64,000 bases of DNA from NCBI RefSeq assembly GCF_039542225.1, contig NZ_BAABHS010000040.1:6484-70483 (forward strand), in the 5' to 3' direction. Positions 38,136 to 45,922 of the stretch are shown in pieces (position 1 is the stretch's first letter; each line of letters starts with the position of its first letter). The translations under genes were made by a program, and so were the position numbers. Source of the stretch: Yinghuangia aomiensis (GTDB lineage: Bacteria > Actinomycetota > Actinomycetes > Streptomycetales > Streptomycetaceae). Below the pieces are notes generated by a model. That model was not told the origin of the DNA. It worked only from the letters and a program-made list of their open reading frames with translations, and ran no database searches.

Positions 38136-39395
38136 ATGCGCCCCACACACCGCCGACGGATCGGCCTCCTGGCGCTGATCGCGGCCACGGGCGCGGCGAT
38201 CGGCTGGGGGACCGCACGCGCCGACGACGACGCCGGCACCGCGAAGGCCGACGTCGACCGCCAGGTCGCCGCGGTGCGCACCGACCTCGACGGATCGGTG
38301 CAGCGCCTGGAGGCCGCCGAGACCGCCTATGCCGACGCGAACGCGCGCATGCCCGAGGCGCAGTCCGCCCTCGACCAGGCCCGTGTCCGCCTCGACGCGG
38401 CCCGCGCCCGCGACACCGAACTCCGGGCCCGGCTCGACCGCGCCGTCGCCGACGAGGCCACCGCCCGGCAGCAGCTCGCCGACGTCGGCTCCGCGATGGA
38501 CGCGATGCACGACGCCCTCGGCCAAGTCGCCTCGCACGCCTACCAGAACGGCGCACTCGCCCAGCTCTCGGTGATCATGCACGCCGAGACCCCTGGTGAA
38601 CTCCTCGACCGTCTGGAGGGCTACCGCGCCCTCCTTCGCGCCGACGAATCCACCCTCGCCCGGCTCCGGGAGATCCAGAGCGAGACCGACGGCCGCCAGA
38701 AGGCCCTGGCGCGCGCCCGCGACGACGTCCGCGCGCAGCAGGAAGCCGCGGCTGGCCAGCTCTCCGAAGTCCACACCCTGGAAGCCCAAGCCGAGAAGGC
38801 CTCCGCCTCCGTCGCCGCACTCGTCGAACAGCGCCGGGCCGCGCTCGCCACCGCGCAGCAGGAGAAGGCCGCCGACCAGCAGCGCTACGAAGCCCTCCAG
38901 GCCGAACAGCGCCGACTCACCGAACTGGTCAACCGACTGAACGCGCCGTCAGGGGACGGGGCTTCCGCAGGTGACGGCGGCGGGGTCTCGCGCGGCCGCA
39001 CCGGGGCGCTGTCCTACCCGATCGACGCCGCCGTGACGTCCGTCTACGGCATGCGCTTCCACCCGGTCCTCGGCTACGTGAAGCTGCACACCGGCACCGA
39101 CTTCGGTGCCTCCGAAGGCACCCCCGCCCACACGGCCCGCGAAGGCACCGTGATCGCCGCCGGCTACAACCCCGCCTACGGCAACCGCGTCGTCGTGTCC
39201 CACGGCCGGGTCAACGGCATCGCCCTCACCACCACCTACAACCACCTCTCCCGTATCGACGTGCACGAAGGCCGGCGGCTGCGCCGCGGCGACACCGTCG
39301 GCCTGGTCGGCACCACCGGCTGGTCGACCGGCGCCCACCTGCACTTCGAGGTGCTCGTGGACGGAGAGTTCGCGGACCCGCAGACCTGGCTCTAG
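38136..39395 (+). CDS. Secreted M23 peptidase with N-terminal coiled coil (EnvC/CwlO-like layout)
   Basis: A 419-residue exported protein. The signal peptide (about 1-30) ends GTARA. Residues 35-275 are Ala/Arg/Gln/Glu-rich helical heptads forming a long coiled coil broken by the hydrophobic region SHAYQNGALAQLSVIMHAE. The M23 domain (about 300-419) has the zinc ligands in LHTGTDFGA and HLHFEV, so it looks catalytically competent. Coiled-coil M23 proteins are classic FtsEX partners, the coil docking on FtsX and relieving autoinhibition. Its place directly after ftsEX supports that role. ATG 38136 follows GTGGGAC. Confidence 0.9.
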   Translation: MRPTHRRRIGLLALIAATGAAIGWGTARADDDAGTAKADVDRQVAAVRTDLDGSVQRLEAAETAYADANARMPEAQSALDQARVRLDAARARDTELRARLDRAVADEATARQQLADVGSAMDAMHDALGQVASHAYQNGALAQLSVIMHAETPGELLDRLEGYRALLRADESTLARLREIQSETDGRQKALARARDDVRAQQEAAAGQLSEVHTLEAQAEKASASVAALVEQRRAALATAQQEKAADQQRYEALQAEQRRLTELVNRLNAPSGDGASAGDGGGVSRGRTGALSYPIDAAVTSVYGMRFHPVLGYVKLHTGTDFGASEGTPAHTAREGTVIAAGYNPAYGNRVVVSHGRVNGIALTTTYNHLSRIDVHEGRRLRRGDTVGLVGTTGWSTGAHLHFEVLVDGEFADPQTWL

Positions 39396-39481
39396 ACCCC
39401 GCTCCAGACCCCGTGCGGGCCCCGCGCCCGGATCGCGCGGGGTTGGACTTCCGGTGCGGGCGGGTGCCCTATGCTCCCGCC

Positions 39482-40597
39482 ATGACGTCGGGTCGGGTAC
39501 GCCGCAGGGCCGTGCTGGCCCTCGCCTTCGGCGCCGCGCTGACCACCGGCGCGGCCACCGGGGCGTGGCACGAAACGGCCGTCGACGCGGCGGTCCCGGG
39601 GCAGCGCGGGGCGGAGACGCGGTTGCGTACGCCTTTACCGCCCGGCGGAGTTCCCCTCGACGGTGTGCCGCTGGGCCCGGACGAGGCCCGCGAGCTGCTG
39701 TCGGTCCTCGACGACCCGTGGGCGGCGTACTACCCGGCCGACGCGGTGAGCGGCTATCGGCGGCAGGTGGACGGCACTTATCCCGGCGTGGGGCTGACCG
39801 TGCGCCAGGCGGCGGGGCGGGTGACCGTGGCGTACGTCCAGCCGGCCGGACCCGCGGCGCGAGCCGGGATCGTGGAAGGCGACGAGATCACGGCCGTCGA
39901 CGGCACCCCGGCGGGCGACCTAGGCCTCGCGGGCGTGGTCGCGGCGCTGCGCGGCCCCGTCGGCACGCCGGTCACGCTGGCGGTCGGCGCCCGCCCGGTC
40001 GACCTGGTCCGGGAGATCCTCACCGGCACCGACGTGACCGCCGAACCGGTGCCGGACACCGGCCTGCTGTGGCTGCGCGTGGCGGGCTTCGGGCGCGGCA
40101 CCGCGGACCGGGTCCGCGCGGCGCTCGCCCGGGCCCCGGAGGGCGTCCTGCTCGACCTGCGCGGCAACCCCGGCGGGCTCGTCGACGAGGCCGCCGCGGT
40201 GGCGTCCGCGTTCCTGCCGCCCGGCCCGGTCGTCTCGTACGACGACGGCACCGGCGGGCGCCGTGAACTCGACGTCGCGGGGCCGCCCGGCGACACCGAC
40301 ACCCCGGTCGTCGTCCTCGCCGACGGCGGCACGGCCAGCGCGGCCGAGGTGCTGCTCGCCGCGCTGCGGGACCGGGGGAGGGCGGTCGTGGTCGGGAGCA
40401 CCACCTACGGCAAAGGCTCCGTCCAGGCGCCCACCACGCTCGGCGACGGCGGCGTGCTCAACCTGACCATCGGCCACTGGTACCCGCCCGGCGGGCACGC
40501 CGTGGACGGACGCGGCATCGACCCGGATATCGCGGTGCCGGCCGGGGAGGCGGAGACCCGCGGCGTCGAGGTGCTGGAGGGGCTCGCGGACGAGTGA
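39482..40597 (+). CDS. S41-family carboxyl-terminal processing protease
   Basis: A 371-residue membrane-anchored or secreted serine protease. It has an N-terminal hydrophobic segment (about 9-28), a PDZ domain (about 95-175, GVGLTVRQAAGRVTVAYV and GIVEGDEITAVDGTPAGDL) and an S41 catalytic domain with LLDLRGNPGGLVDEA, the catalytic serine in DGGTASAAEVLLAAL and the lysine in TTYGKGSVQ. CtpA-type proteases trim or degrade cell-wall hydrolases, so association with the adjacent M23 peptidase is plausible. TATGCT lies five bases before ATG 39482 with no ribosome binding site, suggesting a leaderless mRNA. Confidence 0.92.
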   Translation: MTSGRVRRRAVLALAFGAALTTGAATGAWHETAVDAAVPGQRGAETRLRTPLPPGGVPLDGVPLGPDEARELLSVLDDPWAAYYPADAVSGYRRQVDGTYPGVGLTVRQAAGRVTVAYVQPAGPAARAGIVEGDEITAVDGTPAGDLGLAGVVAALRGPVGTPVTLAVGARPVDLVREILTGTDVTAEPVPDTGLLWLRVAGFGRGTADRVRAALARAPEGVLLDLRGNPGGLVDEAAAVASAFLPPGPVVSYDDGTGGRRELDVAGPPGDTDTPVVVLADGGTASAAEVLLAALRDRGRAVVVGSTTYGKGSVQAPTTLGDGGVLNLTIGHWYPPGGHAVDGRGIDPDIAVPAGEAETRGVEVLEGLADE

Positions 40598-40660
40598 CGC
40601 GGCGGCCGGGCGTCAACCCCGTGGCCGGGACGGCCGCCGATGGGCGACAATGCGGAGATC

Positions 40661-41203
40661 ATGGCTAAGCGACCAACCATCGTGCAGATCCCCGGGAAGC
40701 CGACGAAGTCGAAGAAGGCCCAGGCGGCTCCCAAGCGCAAGCTCGTCGCGCAGAACAAGAAGGCGCGGCACGACTACCACATCGACGACACCCTGGAATG
40801 CGGCGTCGTCCTGACCGGCCCCGAGGTCAAGTCCCTCCGCCAGGGCCGGGCGTCGCTGGTGGACGGCTTCGCGACGATCGACAACGGCGAGGTGTGGCTG
40901 CGGAACGCGCACATTCCCGAGTACTTCCAGGCAACCTGGAACAACTCGGCACCGCGCCGCCCGCGCAAGCTCCTGCTGCACCGCCTCGAGATCGCCAAAC
41001 TGGAGAACAAGCTGAACGACTCGGGCACCACGCTCGTCCCGCTCAGCATCTATTTCAACGAGGACGGCCGGGTCAAGGTCGAACTCGCGCTCGCCCGCGG
41101 CAAGAAGCTGTACGACAAGCGCCAGACCCTGATCGAGAAGCAGGGCAAGCGCGAGGCGGAGAAGGCGATGAGCGCGGCGATCCGGCGGCAGACCGAAGGC
41201 TGA
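40661..41203 (+). CDS. smpB: tmRNA-binding protein SmpB
   Basis: A 180-residue partner of tmRNA in rescue of stalled ribosomes. The core has KKARHDYHIDDTLECGVVL, LTGPEVKSLRQGRASL, the tail-contact segment RGKKLYDKRQTLIEKQ and a basic C-terminal helix. An extra Lys/Pro-rich N-terminal segment of about 30 residues (MAKRPTIVQIPGKPTKSKK) is longer than in E. coli. ATG 40661 follows CGGAG. Its RNA partner ssrA is encoded 166 bases downstream in the same direction. Confidence 0.97.
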   Translation: MAKRPTIVQIPGKPTKSKKAQAAPKRKLVAQNKKARHDYHIDDTLECGVVLTGPEVKSLRQGRASLVDGFATIDNGEVWLRNAHIPEYFQATWNNSAPRRPRKLLLHRLEIAKLENKLNDSGTTLVPLSIYFNEDGRVKVELALARGKKLYDKRQTLIEKQGKREAEKAMSAAIRRQTEG

Positions 41204-41256
41204 GGCCGTCGCGTGGCGGCTTCGTGTCCCGTGGGGCGACCCGCGGGGGAATGAAG

Positions 41257-41286
41257 TGGACCGTCGGCGGCGTTGAACCGTACGAT
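41257..41286 (+). promoter_or_regulatory. Candidate promoter of ssrA
   Basis: TGGACC (41257-41262) and TACGAT (41281-41286) are 18 bases apart, about 80 bases before the mature tmRNA 5' end. A 5' leader removed by RNase P would follow. The spacing and -10 are good; the -35 is partial. Confidence 0.4.
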
Positions 41287-41369
41287 GGCACCGGCCGTCG
41301 CCCGGTCAGGTGTGTTCGGGAGGCGACCGTTTCAAGCCGAGGCTTGGTGCGACGCTTGAAAACTCAATA

Positions 41370-41734
41370 GGGGGTGATCGGTTTCGACTGGAGATGTCGG
41401 AGCAGAGGAAGCGAGCCGAGGAAGCGGCCATGATCTCGTTAACCACAGGCCGAAACAAATAATCGCCGATACCAAGCGCGATTCCTTCGCCCTCGCCGCC
41501 TGAGCGAGCTTCGAAGGTGTCAGACCGGGCGCGTCCCCGTCCCGGATCCTGGCATAATCAAGGGGACTCCACCGTCCTACCCGGTTACGGGGTAGTCCGG
41601 AAAATCAAACAGTAACTGAGCCCGTCGGCAACTTGTCCGCGTGATTGCCGGGGCTGAGAAAAGCACAGCGGACTGCGCTCGGAGAAGCTCTGGTCTCGCA
41701 CTTCAGGACGCGGGTTCAATTCCCGCCACCTCCA
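41370..41734 (+). ncRNA. ssrA: Transfer-messenger RNA (tmRNA)
   Basis: The 5' end GGGGGTGATCGGTTTCGAC is the conserved tmRNA start. GGGGGTG (41370-41376) pairs with CACCTCC (41727-41733) as the acceptor stem, and the T arm reads CGGGTTCAATTCCCG near the 3' end. The tag frame starts at GCC 41465 after AATAATC and encodes ADTKRDSFALAA, ending at TGA 41501-41503; the -ALAA end is the degradation signal. After the discriminator A41734 the genome reads CCCC, so the final CCA is not encoded exactly and must be completed by the CCA-adding enzyme. smpB is immediately upstream. Confidence 0.97.
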
Positions 41735-41743
41735 CCCCTTTCC

Positions 41744-41796
41744 GACGAGCCGACTATGGCCGCAAACCCCGCGGCCATAGTCGGCTCGTCTGTTTG
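41744..41796 (+). terminator. Terminator of ssrA
   Basis: GACGAGCCGACTATGGCCGC and its exact complement form a perfect 20-bp stem around AAACCCC, followed by TGTTTG. It is the strongest hairpin in the window and ends the tmRNA transcript. Confidence 0.85.
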
Positions 41797-41830
41797 TGCG
41801 GCTTCGCCGCCGGCGGGGGCTCCGCCACCC

Positions 41831-41927
41831 GCACCCCCCGCCTGAGGTGAGGGACCGCAGGGCGTGGGGTTATCCGGCCCGCGGCTGAGGTCGCTTTGTT
41901 GTGTCTACGTCTGTGGTGGGGCTTTGC
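41831..41927 (+). repeat. Degenerate direct repeat, copy 1
   Basis: The segment from CACCCCCCGC through AGGTGAGGG, TCCGGCCCGCGG, TTTGTTG and GTCTGTGGT aligns with 42098-42197, roughly three-quarters identical by eye. Weaker G/T-rich relatives follow near 41944-41990 and 42003-42040. Confidence 0.5.
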
Positions 41928-42097
41928 AAGCGGCCGCGGTTTTGGGCCTGCGGGTGGGGTTGTGCTGGTGTATCCAGGCCTGTGGGGGCGTCATGCGGCT
42001 GGAATTGTGGGCTTGCGGTCGGGGGTGTGGTGGGTTGGGCGCCGCTCGCGTGACTGTGCTCTCTCGAACTTCCGCCAATTCGCCTCGCGCGTGGCCG

Positions 42098-42197
42098 ACC
42101 CCCCGCGTTCGCAGGTGAGGGGGCGCGGGCTGTGGGCTTCTCCGGCCCGCGGGTGGATTGCGTTGTTGGGGTCTGCGTTTGTGGCTGGGGGTTGTGC
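42098..42197 (+). repeat. Degenerate direct repeat, copy 2
   Basis: Second copy of the 41831-41927 sequence, with GACCCCCCGC, AGGTGAGGG, TCCGGCCCGCGGG, CGTTGTTG and GTTTGTGGC in the same order, about 267 bases after the first. Confidence 0.5.
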
Positions 42198-42768
42198 GGC
42201 TTGGGGGTGCCGGGTGCCCGGTGCTCTCGTTTCGGCGCGCGGTGCTCCGGGCTGTCGGCCTCGGGCGCTCATTTCGGATGTCTCCGCCTCGGCGCTCGCG
42301 GCGCCGCGGCGAAAGCCGTGGTCAGCTGGGGGCTTCACGAAGCGGGTCACGCGCGACCTGGGCGTGGCAGTTCCCCCGACCCCGACGTGTGCGGCCCGGT
42401 GTGCCTAACACCCCGCCCCGGCGCCCAGCTATGCGTCGCGCTGCCGCGTCGTTCGTAGAGCCCGCGCCGTGTGCAGGGCTCCTGGACTTCTTGCAACCTC
42501 GCTGAGCTGCGCGCCCGCGCCGACACGCGCCGGCGTGCCGAGTGCCAGGACTCGCGGGGGCTTCGGGGGGCGGGTGGGGGATTCGCCGCCCGACCGCGCT
42601 CGCCGCCCGCATGCCCGCACTTTTCACGCCCGCGGCACCTCGTGCCCGACGCCCCCACCACTACCGCCGCTTGTGCCTGCCTCGCCACGACCGCCGGGTG
42701 CGCCTGGCCAGGGCCCGTGCGCCTGCTTCCGGGGCGCGGCTCCGCTGCTCGGGGTCCCCGGAGTTTCG

Positions 42769-43743
42769 TCAGGCGGAGGACTTGAGCCAGGCGTCCAGCT
42801 CGTCGGCTGTCGGGGGGTTGGCGCCTTCTCGGGTGCAGGTCAGAGTGGCGGCGGCGGTGGCGTATTCGAGGACGGGGCGGAGGTCGTCCGGGGGGAGGGC
42901 GCGGAGGGTGCCCACGTTGGTGCCGCCGAGGAGGTCGCGGGTGGCGAGGGCGTGCAGGAGGGCGCCCATGAAGGCGTCGCCTGCTCCTACGGTGTCGACC
43001 ACCTCGGCTTCGGGGGCGCCCACCGCCACGGCCTCGTGGGGGGTGACCGCCGTGGCGCCGTCGGGGCCCTGGGTGACGACGACGAGGGCCGGGCCGGAGT
43101 CTCGCCAGAGGCGGGCGGCTTCGACCGGGTCGAGGTCGGGGTAGAGGTGGCGCATGTCTTCGTCGCTGGCCTTCACCACGTCGCAGAGGGGGACCAGGGC
43201 TTCGAGGCGGCGGCGGATCGCGGGGACGTCGCCGGCGATGTCCGGGCGGACGTTGGGGTCCAAGGTCAATGTCACGGCGCCGCGGGCGTGTTCGCGCAGG
43301 ATCATGCGGAACAGCGCGGTGCCGCCGGGCTCCAGGTGGAGCGCGACCGAGCCGACGTGCAGGGCCTGGACGTCGGAGCCCAAGGGGTCAGGGAGTTCGT
43401 CGCTGGTCCACTGGCCGTCGGCGGTTCCGGTGAACCAGAAGTCGTAGGCCGCGCGGCGATGTTCGTCGAAAGTGACGACGGCGAGGCTGGAGGGTTCCGC
43501 GGCGTCGACCAGGTAGCGGGGCGAAATGCCGTCGGCGGCGAGGCGGTTGCGGATGCGGGTGCCGAAGGCGTCGGAGCCGACGCGGGCGATGAGGGAGGCG
43601 GGGCTTCCCAGGCGGGTCGCCGCTATGGCGATGTTGGCAGGGCTGCCACCGGCGAGCGCACGGTAGGTGTCCGCGCCGGTGGGGACCAGGTCGATGACGT
43701 TCTCGCCGGCGACGGCGATCGGGTAGGCGCGTGTGTCCGTCAT
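42769..43743 (-). CDS. PfkB-family carbohydrate kinase (fructokinase-like)
   Basis: A 324-residue ribokinase-family sugar kinase. N-terminal IAVAGENVIDLVP and AGGSPANIAIAATRLG match fructokinases; the catalytic Asp and anion hole are in VVDTVGAGDAFMGALL. The expected reaction is ATP-dependent phosphorylation of fructose to fructose-6-phosphate, though other hexoses are possible. The ATG at 43743 overlaps the stop of the upstream epimerase-family gene by four bases (ATGA), so the two are translationally coupled. With a mannose-isomerase-like partner, mannose could enter glycolysis as fructose-6-phosphate. Confidence 0.9.
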   Translation of the reverse strand: MTDTRAYPIAVAGENVIDLVPTGADTYRALAGGSPANIAIAATRLGSPASLIARVGSDAFGTRIRNRLAADGISPRYLVDAAEPSSLAVVTFDEHRRAAYDFWFTGTADGQWTSDELPDPLGSDVQALHVGSVALHLEPGGTALFRMILREHARGAVTLTLDPNVRPDIAGDVPAIRRRLEALVPLCDVVKASDEDMRHLYPDLDPVEAARLWRDSGPALVVVTQGPDGATAVTPHEAVAVGAPEAEVVDTVGAGDAFMGALLHALATRDLLGGTNVGTLRALPPDDLRPVLEYATAAATLTCTREGANPPTADELDAWLKSSA

Positions 43744-45017
43744 GCCGCTTCACCGCCGGAGGCGGCGTCGCGTACGGCGCCTGCGGCGCTGCCCGCGAGG
43801 GGCAACTGGGGGAGGAGGGTGGCCTGGTAGGCGTGGTAGATGTCCGGCTTGCCGGCCCAGACCGTGGATGCCGGGCGGTTGTCCGCGTCGAGTTCGTGGT
43901 GCCAGCTGCCGTCATGTTCGTCGATGACGTACTGCGCGCAGTAGTCCCACCACGTGCGGTACCAGTGCTCGTAGACCAGGTCGCCGGTCCGCCGGTGCAA
44001 GGCCGCGGCGGAGCAGATTGCTTCCGCGATCACCCAGTGCATGCGGGCGTGGACCACGGGGCGGTCGTCGTGGTCGACCGTGTAGACGAAGCCCGGCTGC
44101 CCGTCGGCGTCCCACCCCGCGCCGACCGCCACGACGAACAGCCACCGTGCCGCTTCCGCGAGCCAGTTCGGCGGGTCGGGCAGCGCGGCTTCGAGGTTGA
44201 GCAGCAGGCGCGCCCATTCGAGCGCGTGGCCGGGTGTCGTGCCGTACGGGCGGAACGGGTCGGCCCGGTTGGTGTCGTGGTACTCCGGCACGATGTGCCC
44301 GTCGGCGGAGAAATGCTCGGGGACCCGCCACCATTGCGAGCGGGCCACGTGGTCGACGAAGAACTCGGCGATGCGCAGCGCGCGGTCGCGCCACACCCCG
44401 TCGCCGGTCGCGTCGGCCGCGGCCAGGAACGCCTCGACCGCGTGCATGTTCGCGTTCGCGCCGAGGTACGCCTCGGGCTCCTGCCAGGCGCGGTCCCACG
44501 ATTCGCGGACCCAGCCGCGCCGGTCGTCCCAGAAGCGGGATTCCATGACGTCGCACGCGTCGGCCAGCAAGGCTTTGGCGCCCGCTCGTCCGGCAACGGT
44601 CAGGCTTGCCGCGGCGAGGAGGACGAAAGCGTGTCCGTACGCCGTCTTGCGGCCGTCCGACGGCTTGCCGGGTTCGGGGATGGCCGGATACCAGCCCCCG
44701 TGCTCCGCGTCCCGCAGCGGGCCGTCCAGGGCCGCGAGACCGCGGTCGGCGAGCGGGCCGGCGCCGGGGCGGCCGCGCAGGTGGGCCAGCGCGTACACAT
44801 GAGCCATTCGCGCGGTGATCCACAGCTGGACGCCGGATGCCGGGTCGGGCGTGCCGGAGGCGTCGAGCCAGGCGAAGCCCGCGCCGGCGGCGGGTGCGGC
44901 GGCGGTGCCGAACCGCAGCAGACGGCCGCCTTCCGCGTCGAGCCACGCGCGGTGTGCGGCCAGAGCGACCCAGGAAGGGTCGCGGGACCCGTGGTGTGAG
45001 GCGTTCATCGCGCACAT
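43740..45017 (-). CDS. N-acylglucosamine 2-epimerase / mannose isomerase family protein
   Basis: A 425-residue (alpha/alpha)6-barrel sugar isomerase. Conserved segments: TARMAHVYALAHLRG, YGHAFVLLAAAS, GANANMHAVEAFLAAADATG (substrate-site His), PGHALEWARLLLNLE, HARMHWVIAEAI and SWHHELDADN. The family includes N-acetylglucosamine 2-epimerase, cellobiose epimerase and YihS-type mannose/fructose isomerase. Pairing with a fructokinase favours mannose to fructose isomerisation. ATG 45017 is preferred (GGTGGGA upstream); ATG 45008 is possible. A long UUCG-capped hairpin lies 88 bases upstream and may control the operon. Confidence 0.88.
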   Translation of the reverse strand: MCAMNASHHGSRDPSWVALAAHRAWLDAEGGRLLRFGTAAAPAAGAGFAWLDASGTPDPASGVQLWITARMAHVYALAHLRGRPGAGPLADRGLAALDGPLRDAEHGGWYPAIPEPGKPSDGRKTAYGHAFVLLAAASLTVAGRAGAKALLADACDVMESRFWDDRRGWVRESWDRAWQEPEAYLGANANMHAVEAFLAAADATGDGVWRDRALRIAEFFVDHVARSQWWRVPEHFSADGHIVPEYHDTNRADPFRPYGTTPGHALEWARLLLNLEAALPDPPNWLAEAARWLFVVAVGAGWDADGQPGFVYTVDHDDRPVVHARMHWVIAEAICSAAALHRRTGDLVYEHWYRTWWDYCAQYVIDEHDGSWHHELDADNRPASTVWAGKPDIYHAYQATLLPQLPLAGSAAGAVRDAASGGEAA

Positions 45018-45104
45018 CGTCCCACCGGGGCGGTGGGACGCGGCAGGAACGCGCCGGGCGGGGGCGGCGGGCACCCGACCGGGTGCGCCATGTGTCCGGA
45101 AAGC

Positions 45105-45235
45105 ACGGAACCGGCGGCTCCGAAGAGCCGCCGGTTCCGTCAGGACTACGACACCGACCCGCCAATGCTCGCCTCTCGGCAAGTGGTCCCTCGTAGGGAC
45201 TAATGGTTGGGCCCGGGGGCTTGGATCGAGCCGGT
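45105..45235 (-). ncRNA. Candidate small RNA or attenuator leader upstream of the sugar operon
   Basis: Reading the minus strand, a perfect 16-bp stem ACGGAACCGGCGGCTC (45105-45140 with its complement) is capped by a UUCG tetraloop closed by C-G, a favoured RNA loop only on this strand. It is followed by GCTTTCC. Upstream on the same strand are two smaller hairpins, GTCCC-TACGA-GGGAC and CTTGCC-GAGA-GGCGAG, and a TACTCT box near 45247. The layout fits a ~130-nt small RNA ending in a terminator, or an attenuator 88 bases before the isomerase start. The 5' end is a guess. Confidence 0.45.
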
Positions 45236-45240
45236 GCCAT

Positions 45241-45922
45241 GACCAGAGTAACCGACCCGCCCGGAAGCGGAAGGCGGTCGCGGATGGACGCGGATCACAG
45301 TTTGCGCGGAGACGGCGGCGGGGTACCGAGACCGCCTGCGGAGGGGGAACGGACCCGAGGGCGGCGACGAAGGCGAGGTCGAGGACGGGGGGGAGGCGGG
45401 GCGAAGACGGGCAACGGTAGGGGTGTCCGAGGCGCGCCCTGTACCGCTCACGCACGCGCACCCCGGAGCTCGTCTGCCCCCGCGCAGACGCCCGGGGGCT
45501 GTCCCCGCGCCGCGTTGGCTCGCCACACGCTTTGCCTCGCACGACTTGCCCACCCGCACTGACCGCCGCGCCCGCTCCCACCCTCCTCGCGCTCTCGCTC
45601 ACTCCCTCGGTGTCGCCCCCGCTCCCGGATCCCCCCGCCGTCACCCCACGTTCACGCCCCGCCCGCGTGGTCGCCCCGTGCCTCCTCTCCAGCCCACGCA
45701 CGACACGTCGCCATCACCCCCCGCTCGCGCTCCCACACCCCCAGTCGCCCCGTGCCCCACCCCCGTCCCCGGTCCGTCACCCCCTCACCTCCCCCGTCTC
45801 CTGGGCCCCCGGGCCACCGCCTGTCGCCGCTTGCGGGTGCCGTTTCGTCGTTCTGTCCCGCGAAGTGAGACGATCGTCTGCGGTGCCGTGCCATGGCACC
45901 GAACTGTTGAGGAGACTGCTTC
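45241..45922. other. Non-coding, strand-asymmetric region upstream of the malic enzyme gene
   Basis: No gene supported. The plus strand is purine/G-rich from about 45320 to 45425 (several GGGG runs) and then overwhelmingly C-rich from about 45560 to 45800, with very few G or A. The opposite strand of the C tract has many closely spaced G runs. Only the last ~60 bases, with TTGAGGAGACTG before the malic enzyme start, look like an ordinary leader. Confidence 0.55.

Larger units (their letters stand above)
41797..42768. other. Non-coding island downstream of ssrA
   Basis: Nearly 1 kb with no supported gene: reading frames here have no coherent codon bias or known motif. The plus strand is strongly G/T-rich up to about 42350 and C-rich from about 42360. 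It carries diverged direct repeats (separate entries), small GGC-TTC-GCC and GGGGCTCCGCC hairpins at the left end, and no tRNA, transposase or integrase. It could be a remnant of an inserted element or an uncharacterised structured transcript. Confidence 0.6.

Noticed and set aside
41797..42768. Hidden tRNA or integrase gene downstream of ssrA
   Set aside because: No T-loop-like GGTTC segment with matching arms, and no frame with integrase or transposase motifs was found.
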